64,000 nucleotides of DNA from Tetracentron sinense (taxonomy: Eukaryota; Streptophyta; Magnoliopsida; Trochodendrales; Trochodendraceae): NCBI GenBank assembly GCA_015143295.1, contig CM026563.1:2046001-2110000 (forward strand), in the 5' to 3' direction. The translations under genes were made by a program, and so were the position numbers. The notes beneath the pieces were generated by a model. The model was not told where the DNA came from, did no database searches, and was given only the letters and a program-made list of their open reading frames with translations. This document shows positions 22,764 through 33,743 of this stretch, one piece after another. Positions within the stretch are counted from its first letter, which is position 1, and each line of letters begins with the position of its first letter.

Positions 22764-22992
22764 TTTTTTTTTTTTTTTTTGAACGGTAAGCTGACACCAG
22801 ATTTTAAAGATAAAAAGATAGAGAAGTACAATCTCATTTACAACTTTCATGATCTATCATGGGAGAGAGGATAGAGCCTCCATAAAGGCATCCCATAGAG
22901 AGAATAAAAAAGTCACTGGGATTACAAAAACGAGCCAATAAGCAGCCGCCCTGTTTGATTCTCGCCAAACATGAGAAATTGAGCACGCCTCT
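22764..22992 (-). mobile_element. 5'-truncated LINE 3' end
   Basis: Plus strand: T17 followed by GAACGGTAAGC, which on the minus strand is a 3' end with a poly(A) tail. The flanks share AAAGAGAATCTT (22754-22765 and 22993-23004), a 10-12 bp target duplication. CGCCAAACATGAGAAATTG near 22962 resembles the corresponding block of the LINE at 51.3 kb. Confidence 0.78.
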
Positions 22993-23004
22993 AAAGAGAA
23001 TCTT

Positions 23005-24019
23005 GCTTTATGGCGATGACCGGAACTCCCCTTTTTACACTATCATAATGACAATATGTAATTATAATGTATTGTAAAATTAGCCAGCCTCTTTCAATCA
23101 TTACAAACCTGTCATGGTTAGCTCCTACTCAATATTATTCTTTAAATTAATTATTAATATTCTAAAATTATAAAAATACAGTAGGCCCTCTTATAATTAA
23201 TATTTTATAACTTAATAATCTCTAATTATTAATAAATTTGTAAAGAAACAACTTGGTTCTATAGTGTATAATTAATAATTTCTTATACTTGCTATTTAAT
23301 AATTTTGTAAGTAATTTTTCATTTATAATTATAAGAGAAGTTATTATACTATATTAATACATAGTTATATGAATCTAATAATAACTTTATGATGGCTTAG
23401 GTATCAAGAAGAGGAAGCGATAAAATTATATTAAATATTTTGGCTATATTGTATAGTAAATCACCATATACATATTATAAAGTTTTAGAAAGAAAAAACT
23501 AAAAAAATCATTGTTGATGAGGACTTCAAAATAATTAACAAAAGTGAAGGGAAATTACTAACCTTATAAATGGTGTACTTTTTTTTCTCTTTGAAAAAAA
23601 GGTTACCCTTACCAAACTATATCATATACTAGCCTTATACATTTGTATCTATATGAAGCTTATATGGAAAATACAATACATTCAAAAGAAATTATTTCAA
23701 AAAAAAATTGATAATTTCTTATATATAATATTCTCTTATAATTAATATAATATCTTTCCCCCAAGGTTATTAATTACAAGAGGGTCTACTGTAGGTATCT
23801 TATTTATATGGTTTTTTTTAAATAAAAAAAAGCCCCCTAATTTTTCAGCTATTTGTAAATACCTACTTATGTTTTGTGATTTTGTATTTTGCTCCCACTA
23901 ACTTTTAAAAATTTTGCAAATCCAATCTTCCATCCAAAAGTTAGCGAATGGAAGTTAATTTTTTTGTAAATAACCTTTTTACCCTTTTTTGATTTTAAGG
24001 AGATTTGTAAAAATTTTCA
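23005..24019. other. AT-rich intergenic DNA
   Basis: Very AT-rich, with repeated TATAATTAATA words and no coding frame. I recognise no element in it. Confidence 0.6.
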
Positions 24020-25060
24020 CAAGAGAAGTACTTGGAACCTACTAACTGTGGTTAAGATTCACTCACCCCTAGGATTCATCCATTTAACCTCAATTTTTAA
24101 GAAAAAAATAATTTTAGGTTGATTATACTTAACCACGGTTAAAGGGGGCTCTCCAAGTCATCATGTGTCCCTTTTAACACCCACTAATAGTGGTTAATAT
24201 TAATTCACCTTTAGGGTTCATGCATCTAACCTTAGTTTTTAAAAGAAAAAAATATTAACTTTTAATTGATTATGCTTAACAAAAGTTAAAGGAGACTCTA
24301 CAAGCTGTCACGTGTTCCTTTTAACACCCACTAAAATGGTAAATATTCACTTACCCATACGGTTCATGCATCTAACCTTGAATTTTAGAACAAAATATAA
24401 AACAATATTAACCTTAGGTTAGTTAAAAGAAGCTCTACAAGCCGTCAAATATCCTTTTTAACACCCACTAACTGTAGTGAAGATTCACCCACCCCTTTTG
24501 TTCATGTATCTAACCTTAATTTTGAGAAGAAAAAAATATTAAGCTTAGATTGATTATGCTTAACCATAGTTAAATGGTGCTCTACAAGCCACCACATATC
24601 CTTTTATTGAAGATTCACCCACCCCTTCCGTTCATGCATCTAACCTTAGTTTTGAGAAGATAAAAAATATTAAGCTTAGATTGATTATTCTTAACCACAA
24701 TTAAAGGGTGCTCTACAAGCCACCACATATCATTTTTGACACCCAGCAAATGTGGTTAAGATTCACTCATCCCTAGGGTTCAGCATCTAATCTTGGATTT
24801 TAGAAGAAAAAAATTTAAAAAATATTAACCTTAGATTGATTATGGTTAATCACAGTTAAAGGAGACCTACAAGCCACCATGTGTCCATTTTAATACACTA
24901 GCTATAGTTAAGATTCGCTCACCCTTAGGGTTCATCCATCCAACCTTGATTTTTATATATTTTAAAAAAAATATTAACATTTGATCGATTAAGCTTAACC
25001 CTAGTTAAATGGTGATAAATAGGACACGTGGTGACCTATGAAGGTGTGCATTCCATCCAA
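24020..25060 (+). repeat. Tandem array of the TTAACC repeat, about seven units
   Basis: The landmark GTTAAGATTCACTCACCCC recurs near 24050, 24193, 24345, 24475, 24607, 24752 and 24907, so spacing is about 130-155 bp. Each unit contains CATCTAACCTTRGTTTTTAG, an A-rich run with ATATTAA, CTTAACCACGGTTAA and CAAGCCACCATGTGTCC. Units are diverged from each other. Related DNA occurs at 55 kb in inverted orientation and at 58.6 kb. Confidence 0.85.
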
Positions 25061-25884
25061 CCTATTTAATAAGGTTAAAAAAGTCATTTCATAAAAAATT
25101 TAACTCCTGTTACATAACTTTTGGATGAAATAGTGAATTTACAAAAGTTTTAAAAATTAATAGACCATAATACAAAATTACAAAACGCAAGGGATATTTA
25201 CAAATAGCTGAAAACATAGGGGATATATATATATTTTTTTTAAAAAAACCGTGTTTATATTTCCCTATTAGCTAATTGTCAACCGTATGACAGAAAATAT
25301 TGGATGACGATTTGCTCTAAACCGAAGATGGTTGCCTCAGCCCTTTGATAATTACACATTTGCCCCTGATAGTGTAAAAACGGGAGCTCCACATGCAGAG
25401 CACGGCTTCATATTTAAACTGGTTAATTATTACATTGGATCCACAATAATTGGAGAGCTCCGCATAATCTTCCATACGGATCTTTCCATAATAAGATCCA
25501 TGATAGCAAGACCTTTGAGGAAAGGAAATATTAAAGTTGTACGTTACGTATAGACCTATCAAGAGTCATGTAGGCATGAGTCTCACAAACGAATCTGTGA
25601 CTAGGTCGGGGTAGAGGTGAGGAATAATGCTCCTCGTACGAGGAGGGGAGTGAGCCGTCTAGCACTCACAAAGCCTCCTTAACTCTGGTTAAAAGGTTTT
25701 TACTCTTGATTAATTTTTTCTTCTTCTAAAAAGTATGGGTAGATGATCGTAATGGTTGGTGAATCTTAACTATAACATGCTATATTGAAGGAGAGCTAAA
25801 ATATGACACGTGGCAAGTTATAAGGGGCGAGATGGTTTACTCTCCTACTCGTACAGAACCAAATCGCATGTGATGTTTCCTTTG
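25061..25884. other. Intergenic DNA with one further TTAACC unit
   Basis: A single inverted unit with AACTCTGGTTAAAAGG and GGTGAATCTTAACTATAA lies at about 25675-25830. A palindromic GCTCCTCGTACGAGGAGGGGAG is near 25630. The open frame at 25332-25553 resembles no family I know. Confidence 0.5.
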
Positions 25885-25889
25885 GCCTT

Positions 25890-26703
25890 TGTGAGGGGAA
25901 TTTACCGAGAGGACACGCGTCAGCAGCAGCTCCTCCCAAGTTCTGATTTACTGGTAGAAGGTTGGAGTGGAGGGTGTGATATCCTGACCTGTACTCCGAT
26001 GATTAAGTCAGTAGGTGTAGAAGACGATGAACAGTAAGAATATAATAGAGAGTTCGAAGATCTTAGCTCTTCCAATCTTTTTTTTGCCGTCCCTTTCACA
26101 CTGTTTTTCACAGGTTTAAATAGGCCACCCCAACCATGGCCATGGGCACCCATTGATGTCCATGCATACCTCGAATCCCTGATGTGTACTTCAGTAATCA
26201 TTTTAGATAGATCTCCCGGTCATTCGTACTGCACGCGTATCTGCATACAAAAGAGCAGGCAAAGAGTAGGAACTCGTCCGAGGTGACTGGCATTAAATGC
26301 AGCATTAAATGCCATTTAATGCCAAGACAGTGTTACCCACCTACCATTGTAGAGATAGGATCAGTCCCAGGCGACTGGACAGTAACGCTAGATCTCATTA
26401 TGTGTTAGGATACGCGATCGTGGACAATAAGACGACGGGTACGTCGTCAGAATGAGGACGTGATCGTCGTCCATGAGACCACGGGTCCGTCGTCAGAATG
26501 GAGACGTGATTGTCGTCCATGAGACCACGGGTCCGTCGTCAGCATGAAGACATGATCGTCGTCCATGAGACCACGGGTCCGTCGTCCATACGACAACGGG
26601 CCCGTCGTCGAGGAGATGACGGAAATGAGCCCAAACGATAACACCACACTGAGGACGAGCTCGTTGTTACCACACTTAGGTTTTACGAAATTTACCCATT
26701 ACA
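25890..26703 (-). repeat. Left LTR (3' LTR) of element 2
   Basis: 814 bp, TGTGAGGGGAATTTACC ... GAAATTTACCCATTACA. It holds three copies of a 46-bp unit with GTCGTCCATGAGACCACGGG (about 26453-26590), inside a cluster of GACGAC/GTCGTC words. Confidence 0.92.
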
Positions 26704-26705
26704 AA

Positions 26706-26717
26706 TTGCCCCTTTAT
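26706..26717 (-). other. Polypurine tract of element 2
   Basis: On the minus strand ATAAAGGGGCAAT lies just before the 3' LTR, as expected for plus-strand primer formation. Element 3 has the matching ATAAAGGGACAAAT at its LTR edge. Confidence 0.7.
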
Positions 26718-26799
26718 GATACTTTGAACGTGATTCAGAGTGTCATAAATATAACGAAACGTCGGAGGAGAAGATACGGCTAACCTCAGAATGATGATA

Positions 26800-27261
26800 G
26801 GTCACATACTCTGTACGCGAAGGCGGAGCGTCGTGCCAGCTGTATTGCGCGTGCCGAAACGTCATACCTCATAAATGTTTGGCAGACTGTCATCATTATC
26901 TTCCGGACGCTTCGTTTTTCCCGACGGTTACTTAACTCGGTCAAAAGACTATCCTGTCCCTCGCACTGTCTACGTGTGTGGACACGCGTACGGTATAGAT
27001 CGAGGTCATTATCGTCCTTAGATTTACGGACTGGTCTATAAGTACCGAAGGCCTGACACTTCATCCTCTTCACTCGAATTCTTGCATCCTGTTACTCTGC
27101 CGGAATTTCTCCTCACCGACGATCTGCTGTTCGGGTTTTCTTCCTTCTCCGGCTGTGCCTCCCCTTGCTTCCTAAATCCAGTTTCGGTAAGAACCTTCTC
27201 TTCTCTTTTTATTCTGTGGTCGTCTTTCCTACATTTCTTCTTTTTCTCCTTGTTTGCGACC
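26800..27261 (+). promoter_or_regulatory. Probable promoter and 5' leader of the antisense gene, element 2
   Basis: A TATAAG box at 27037-27042 precedes the coding start by about 220 bp. Blocks CCAGCTG..TTGCGCGTGC, GGCAGACTGTCATCATT and TGTTACTCTGCCGGAATTT recur upstream of the gene in element 3, although spacer sequence between them has diverged. Such conservation in non-coding DNA suggests regulatory use. A GT at 27187 could start a leader intron, but I see no AG before the ATG. Confidence 0.55.
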
Positions 27262-29581
27262 ATGTCTGCCGAAATAGTCAGGATAGACAGTGCCGATGAA
27301 GCCAGTTGCTCAGGCAGTGCCCCTCACGGTGTTATCACCGGTGTTTCCAAATCCAAAACCAGACCAGTGGTCAAATACGCCCTTGACCATTGCAGAACCC
27401 TTTTCCAAATTCCTCCTCACGTCCATATTCACTTCGGGGAAGAAGATGTTCTTCCCGACCATCGTTCTTCCTGCACAATCGTCTACCTCGCTCAGTTCGA
27501 GGCTGGACTTCGATTTCCCCTTTCTCCCGTCACGGACTCCATCCTGTCCGCCCTTCAAATTGCCCCGGGGCAAATGCACCCGAAGTTCTACAAGTACATG
27601 TCTCTGATGGATAAGTTCAACAGAGACGGGTACAATGTAGACGCCAGGCACGTCTTCCACTTTCGCTACGTCGTGAAGTGTCCCGGGGTTGTTGAGAAGG
27701 GAAAGAAGACGTACTTCACCTGGAGGCAAAAATCCAAAATTCCCGACATCATCGCACACCTCCCCGACGTGGAACGAGATTGGAAGGAGATGCCCTTCGT
27801 GGTCTCCGGTGCCTGGAGGGCAGAGACTGCCCGTCCTGTTCCCCACGAATTTACCTCAGGTCTGTTACTATTCAGTCGTTCTCCGTTGTCGGTTTTTTGA
27901 AAACGTGCTCCTGTCACATGGCTAATAATATTTTGCTTTTTCTGCAGAGGCTTGTAAGATACACTTCTCTGACCTGTCCGCGGAAGAAGAGTACGCGCTC
28001 CAGAGGGTTCGCAGCGATAAAGGGGACGCCTACGTCACCTGGAAGCCGTCCTCGGCTCGAGAGACAAAGTCCACTGTAGAAGCAGGGGCCAAACCTAAAA
28101 AGTCTCGTCGACAAGCTCGTCCGCCGTCAAAGAGACCGCTTGGACAGGCAGCTGTTCTTGGAGAAGAAGAAGACATGGCTGACCAACCTTCTCCACGATC
28201 TTCACAGGCTCCGGCCTTAACTCGTCCTCCCCGCCCTTCCCGTCTATCCTCAACGGATAAGAGGGCGGAGAAAAGAGAGAGAGCAGAGGCTCTCAAGGCT
28301 CTGTCGGCGAAGAAGGCTCGGCGAGAAGCGGAGCACGATCGACGGGTCCGCGAACGCGAATCTGCTGGGGTGCCATCTACTCAGGCGGCAACAATTGGTG
28401 AGGGGAGTGGTGCCCCCGTGGAGGAACCTCCAATCGTCAGCAGCGGCTCTCCCGCGGATGCTGTAGCCACTCCGTCCACTGTGGTAGAGACGGCTGCCCC
28501 TGCGATCGTCCCGGCCTCTGCCCCTCACCAGCCGCAAATGTGGCCTCATCTTCTGCCCCTCCTCGAGAGAGGATCACCATGGGGGGCCCCGCCGAACTCT
28601 GGAATCCCGTCTTCCCCAGAGGGTACACCCGTCCTACAGTTGCCCATTCTGCGATGGAGCACGATTCCATCGCCACATCGATGATGTTGGCGATGAGGCT
28701 CCCAGCGGATATGGCCGCAACGAGGGACCTGCACTGGATGGGGATGTTCAGTGCCGCGAGTCGAGCTGTTGCCAAGGTACGCTTTCTTCTTTTTTTTTTT
28801 TTTTTGGTAGCTGGGCAACATGCTTGCCGGGATGTACGAGGTCACAGCCGAGAACAGACGTACCTCCAATGGGCTGAGGGACAAGGTCCTTGACCTGGAG
28901 AGGAGGGGAGCCGAGGACGTGAAACGGCTGAATCACGAGCTGATGTCCGTCAAAGCTGATCTTCGGTCTGCCAAAGGCACGATTGCCACGGCCGTGAAAC
29001 AGCGGGACAAAGCTCGGGATGAAGCCCGTAAGGCAATGGAAGGAGAGAAGGCAGCAGTGGAACAGGCCGAGAGGTCCGTCCTCAGGATCAGTGAGATGGA
29101 CGAGATCGTGAACTCTCTCCGACAGCGGCTGGAGGCGACGGAGGCCGAGAAGGCAGCACTGGCCGAACAGCTCGAGGAGGCCAAGGCCGCGAGGGACAAG
29201 GAGGTTGAAGCCGCCAAGGAGGCTTTAACGGAGTCTCTTCGAGCCCATTTCCAAACAGAGATGGAACGGCTGATAACTGAAGACCGGGTCGAGACGGAGA
29301 GAGAATTAATGAACGAACTCCGAGAATCGGGACGACTGGTAGAGTCTCCCCAACAGTCGAAGGACGAGACCACTCGTTCTGAGGCTGTGGGCATGGAGAT
29401 CTCGCCTGGCGAAGAACCCGAGGTACAAGGAGGGGGGCAACCCCCGTCATCTCTTGGACCATCTCCCGTCCTGCCCGAGGCTCCTGCTGAAATCGCCTCT
29501 GCCGATCCTGCTGCTGCTGCTGACGACGTTCCGACCATTCCTGATGACGCTGTCGTGATCGTCGACGTTGTCGAAGACTGA
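27262..29581 (+). pseudogene. Antisense gene of element 2: Transposase_28-like domain plus coiled coil; three exons, one frameshift
   Basis: Predicted exons are 27262-27859, 27948-28776 and 28811-29581, ending in TGA. Exon 1 encodes SCSGSAPHG and the core SPVTDSILSALQIAPGQMHP, typical of the putative gypsy-type transposon domain family (Transposase_28). Exon 2 begins with KIHFSDLSAEEEYALQRVR, then a basic and Pro/Ala-rich linker. Exon 3 is a long coiled coil rich in Glu, Lys, Ala and Arg, then an acidic tail. Intron 1 is supported because both sides match element 3. The frame shifts by one near 28540, and intron 2 would be only 34 bp, too short for plant splicing, so this copy is probably damaged. 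It lies antisense to the integrase. Function unknown; known Tat-lineage elements often carry extra genes at this place. Confidence 0.75.
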
Positions 29582-29647
29582 TCCTTCCTCCTTTCTATCC
29601 CTTTCTTTTCAATTTTGTATCGGCTGTACTCTCGTTCATCTTATATC

Positions 29648-29653
29648 AATAAA
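29648..29653 (+). terminator. Polyadenylation signal of the antisense gene, element 2
   Basis: AATAAA occurs 67 bases after the stop codon, followed by a T-rich stretch. This supports a separately processed transcript from the plus strand. Confidence 0.55.
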
Positions 29654-29739
29654 AAATTTCTGTTTTATATATGCTTCCTTTTATGATCACTGTGTTGCAA
29701 CCGATTGGTTCGGAATAATCATCTCGTTCAAATAAGACA

Positions 29740-29845
29740 TAGCACGTAATTAACTCGTGATTGAGTATAAATCTCATAACAAAGATAAGACAAATAACAC
29801 ATAATTAACTCGTGATTGAGTATAAATCTCATAACGAATATAATT
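29740..29845. repeat. Two-copy direct repeat in element 2 spacer
   Basis: AATTAACTCGTGATTGAG followed by TATAAATCTCATAAC occurs twice about 50 bp apart. It sits between the tail ends of the antisense gene and the integrase. Confidence 0.75.
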
Positions 29846-30160
29846 CACATCACTTCTAATAACGGGTCGTCAAAGAAGCGGATTAACACTACGGACGTAA
29901 TTTGACAACAAGTCCATTTCATAAAGACGAACTTATGGTAACTCGTGGTGGGACACCATGCTCAGAGGACATTCCATTAGTATAAGCCGTTAAGATGCTC
30001 AGATGGCAATTCCTTTGTATGAGCCGCCCATGTCCCGTGGTGAGTACCCTGTGCGAGTGAAATGTACCCGTCGTGGTAATTCGTCTAGAATGTTTTACAA
30101 CGTACTGAATATGTACGTTACTGGAAAAATTAACTCGTGGTAATTCATAACACACAACTT

Positions 30161-31202
30161 TTACTGGAAAAATTGTTTTAAATTCATAATGTTCCACGAT
30201 TTTTGAATTACATTACCTTGTAAGTCTTTAAGGTAGTACACCCCGGGACTCCCGACACGATCCACGATATATGGCCCTTCCCAGTTGGGACCCAGTTTCC
30301 CGTTATTGACTTCTCGGGTGTTTTGGAAAACTTTTCGAAGAACGAGATCTCCGACTTGAAGAATCCTTCTCCGTACTTTCTTGTTGTATGCTTTTCGTAA
30401 TTGTTGTTGATAGCGTTTCATCTGAATGCTGGCATCTTCCCGCTTTTCTTCCAGCAAGTCTAAATGAATAGCCATTAATTCGACATTTTTATTTTCCTCT
30501 CCGTGTTTCTTCCGTGAACGTGTTGTTGGCAGACAGACTTCAGTGGGAATAACAGCTTCCGCCCCGTATGCCAAAGAGAACGGGGTCTCGTTCGTAGGGC
30601 TCCGTGGTGTTGTCCTGTATCCCCACAACGCGTTATGTAATTCGCTGGTCTACTTTCCATTGGAATCTTCCAGTCTTCTCTTGAGGGCATTCAAAATGTT
30701 CTTGTTGGCTGCTTCGGCAAGGCCATTCCCTTGAGGATAATAAGGAGAAGAGAAGATATGCTTGATTTTCAACTCTCGGCAAAAGTCGGCGATGAGCTTT
30801 CCTGTGAATTGCTTCCCGTTGTCAGAAATGATGGACTGCGGGATACCGAATCTACAGATAATATGTTCCCACAAGAATTTCTTCACTTCTTGTTCTCTAA
30901 TACGCGCTAGGGGAACAGCCTCGATCCACCGGGAGAAGTAATCCGTGGCCACCAGCAGAAAAATTAAATTACCGAGAGCTTTGGGAAAGGGTCCCAGGAT
31001 GTCAAGTCCCCAACGAGTGAAAGGCCAAGGTTGAGATACGATGTTGAGTTCCTGAGCGGGGGCATGAATCAATTTCGCATGACGCTGACATTGACTGCAT
31101 TTTTGTACGTACTTCTGTGCGTCAGCTTGCATGTAAGGCCAAAAATATCCTTGCCCCAGTGCACGATGAGCGATAGTCCGTCCTCCCGAATGGATGCCAC
31201 AA
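30161..31202 (-). pseudogene. Gypsy integrase, nearly full domain but with one internal stop
   Basis: Minus-strand translation runs from HSGGRTIAHRALGQGYFWP through the zinc-binding CSQCQRHAK and the catalytic core. The acidic triad is visible in WGLDILGPFP, ISDNGKQF and NGLAEAANK. It ends with the C-terminal GPY/F-type module (GKLGPNWEGPYIVDRV, then WNIMNLKQFF). A TAG stop lies in frame between the two open stretches, near 30650. No chromodomain follows, as expected for Tat elements. Everything upstream of the HHCC region is missing, the sequence joining straight to the primer site. Confidence 0.9.
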
Positions 31203-31220
31203 ATCCCACAGACGGCGCCA
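31203..31220 (-). other. Primer binding site of element 2
   Basis: On the minus strand TGGCGCCGTCTGTGGGAT lies four bases from the right LTR. This is a common primer site of Tat/Athila-type Gypsy elements and sets the orientation. Confidence 0.88.
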
Positions 31221-31224
31221 ATTT

Positions 31225-32084
31225 TGTGAGGGGAATTTACCGAGAGGACACGCGTCAGCAGCAGCTCCTCCCAAGTTCTGATTTACTGGTAGAAGGTTGG
31301 AGTGGAGGGTGTGATACCCTGACCTGTACTCCGATGATTAAGTCAGTAGGTGTAGAAGACGATGAACAGTAAGAATATAATAGAGAGTTCGAAGATCTTA
31401 GCTCTTCCAATCTTTTTTTTGCCGTCCCTTTCACACTGTTTTTCACAGGTTTAAATAGGCCACCCCAACCATGGCCATGGGCACCCATTGATGTCCATGC
31501 ATACCTCGAATCCCTGATGTGTACTTCAGTAATCATTTTAGATAGATCTCCCGGTCATTCGTACTGCACGCGTATCTGCATACAAAAGAGCAGGCAAAGA
31601 GTAGGAACTCGTCCGAGGTGACTGGCATTAAATGCAGCATTAAATGCCATTTAATGCCAAGACAGTGTTACCCACCTACCATCGTAGAGATAGGATCAGT
31701 CCCAGGCGACTGGACAGTAACGCCAGATCTCATTATGTGTTAGGATACGCGATCGTGGACAATACGACGACGGGTACGTCGTCAGAATGAGAACGTGATT
31801 GTCGTCCATGAGACCACGGGTCCGTCGTCAGATTAAAGACGTGATTGTCGTCCATGAGACCACGGGTCCGTCGTCAGAATGGAGTCGTGATTGTCGTCCA
31901 TGAGACCACGGGTCCGTCGTCAGCATGAAGACATGATCGTCGTCCATGAGACCACGGGTCCGTCGTCCATACGACAACGGGCCCGTCGTCGAGGAGACGA
32001 CGGAAATGAGCCCAAACGATAACTCCACACTGAGGACGAGCTCGTTGTTACCACACTTAGGTTTTACGAAATTTACCCATTACA
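31225..32084 (-). repeat. Right LTR (5' LTR) of element 2
   Basis: 860 bp, same ends as the left copy. It has four of the 46-bp units (about 31799-31970) against three in the left LTR; this one unit accounts for the whole length difference. Confidence 0.92.
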
Positions 32085-32158
32085 GCCTTCCCTGTGGCCA
32101 AGTTGTATAAAGCAATGTTTTCCTAACTAGATCGGCCATCGAACTGTTTGGGTATTGC

Positions 32159-32199
<41 letters not shown>

Positions 32200-32570
32200 G
32201 GTGGGTGTGTGTGATTCATTGCTTTGCCTGCAGCTTTTTCACCTTGTGGTATAGTTGCCTTCAACCAAAAAAGAACTGTTTGGGTATTTGTTCCGATCAA
32301 TTTGCTCAATCGGTCTAGTATCCTTTTATTATTTAAAAATATTTTTTTCGGTCATTCCTCTTATTTTTCTCGATTATATTGTCAATACCCTGATTGATTA
32401 GACCAGTTATTTTGGTTTCCTATTTTAATGGCAGTTTTTTAAAATGTCTGATTTTGGGACCGATTGACTTGCCAATTACTGATTTTATAGGTTCAATCAG
32501 TCAGTCAAGTTTTCAAAACACTGATTTAAAGGCCAAAGGTACTACTAAAATTATTTACAACTGTTAATTT
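32085..32570. other. Flanking DNA with a compound microsatellite
   Basis: A (GT)n-(GA)n microsatellite lies at about 32158-32200. The rest is AT-rich and includes diverged repeats around GGTCAATCGG/CCGATTG words. No gene is visible. Confidence 0.6.
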
Positions 32571-33120
32571 TGTTGGGAAAATAATGGACCCGACGGAAAA
32601 GAATAACAAACACTCATAAGAGATATACGTGATTCGACAGTAATCTACGTCCATGAGTCAAGATTTGATTACTTCCTTCTTATTCAAAGAAACCTTGAAG
32701 AACTAGTACAATAGCACTAAATTCACATTTTTAATAAAACACAAAGAAGAATATCTATCTATCCTCCCTTAAAGATTTCTCAAGTCCTAATATGCTTAAA
32801 CATTTTCTATCATTATCTCTCATTCCTACTGTTTTCACTTTTACATTAATTTAGCTTAATAAACCCTAAACCCATAACTACGTATTTATAGACTTATGCA
32901 AGAGTCTCAGGCAAAATAAAACAACTCCTCTTGGACTAGGAGTTTTCAAAACACAAAACGGACTCAAAGCGCATTGGACCGCTCGAGCGGCGCCTAATGT
33001 TGCCATGGTAGTTTGCTCCAAGGCTTGTATGCTAAATTTGCCGCGCAACCACTCGAGCGGCGCTCCACCTCAGCTCCAGCTGCACTTCTAGATTTTACCC
33101 AAATTGAGTCAATCCTCACA
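32571..33120. mobile_element. Probable solo LTR, Copia-like
   Basis: It begins TGTTGGGAAAATAATGGACC and contains GATATACGTGATTCG with CCATGAGTCAAG, a pattern seen in plant Copia LTRs. It is taken to end at AATCCTCACA. AATTT (32566-32570) and AATTC (33121-33125) would be a target duplication with one mismatch. The right end is uncertain. Confidence 0.5.
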
Positions 33121-33342
33121 AATTCTATACAAGACAAGTGATCTTGGCCTTCAAACACTCTTGGCCACTAGAAACAACACAGATGATTTGGTTCACCCTT
33201 GTAGGAGAGGATTATTTTTCTAAGTGAGGGAGTGATTAAAAGGTAAAAATGGAGCACCCTTAAGCGTCCAAACCGTTCGGTCGATAGGCCTGTTGAATGA
33301 GTTGATCACCTATCCAATTAATACGAAGAGCATGTAACAATT

Positions 33343-33743
33343 TGTTATAACCAGTTCGACAAATATAGAGAAATAAGAAAATAAGAAACCAAACAATCGC
33401 ATAAAAGAGACAAGATATGCGTGGTTCGGCAAGGTGCCTATATCCACGAAAGAAAACGGCAAAAAATTCACTAAGAATATGGAAAAAAAACAGTGTACAC
33501 AAGCTCTCTCAAAACCCTCAAAAAATCCCTTATCCTGCATCCTCAAAGAAAACTCTTTATATATCTAGGGTTACAATGAGAAGACAAAACGGGTCAGAAA
33601 TACGGGTCCAATTAGTACTGAACCCCACACATTGCCTATTAATCAGGTCACTCGGGTCGTACACCGGGTCATCAAGGATCCGGGTAAGATCCATACCAAC
33701 TTTCCAACAAAACTCATATACATAATTTGAACCAAAACTCACA
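33343..33743. repeat. Second Copia-LTR-like fragment
   Basis: It contains GACAAGATATGCGTGGTTCGG and CCTATATCCACG, related to the GATATACGTGATTCG block of the previous LTR but otherwise diverged. TATATATCTAGGGTTAC near 33557 may mark its promoter or R region. No clear target duplication is seen. Confidence 0.38.

Larger units (their letters stand above)
25890..32084 (-). mobile_element. Tat-lineage Gypsy retrotransposon (family element 2), gag-RT deleted, with antisense gene
   Basis: A 6,195 bp element flanked by a perfect GCCTT duplication (25885-25889 and 32085-32089). On the minus strand the order is LTR, primer site, integrase, spacer, an opposite-strand gene, polypurine tract, LTR. The two LTRs differ by roughly eight substitutions plus one 46-bp repeat unit, so insertion is recent. 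Gag, protease, reverse transcriptase and RNase H are absent. The integrase sequence starts right beside the primer site. Movement would need proteins from a complete relative. Confidence 0.93.

Noticed and set aside
28777..28810. 34-bp intron in the antisense gene of element 2
   Set aside because: GT and AG are present, but plant introns this short are not spliced; the equivalent intron in element 3 is 84 bp, so this one has probably shrunk and the copy is damaged.
28250..29538. Long minus-strand frames opposite the antisense gene of element 2
   Set aside because: Ser/Arg/Pro-rich shadows of the GC-rich plus-strand exons; the plus strand has the conserved counterpart in element 3.
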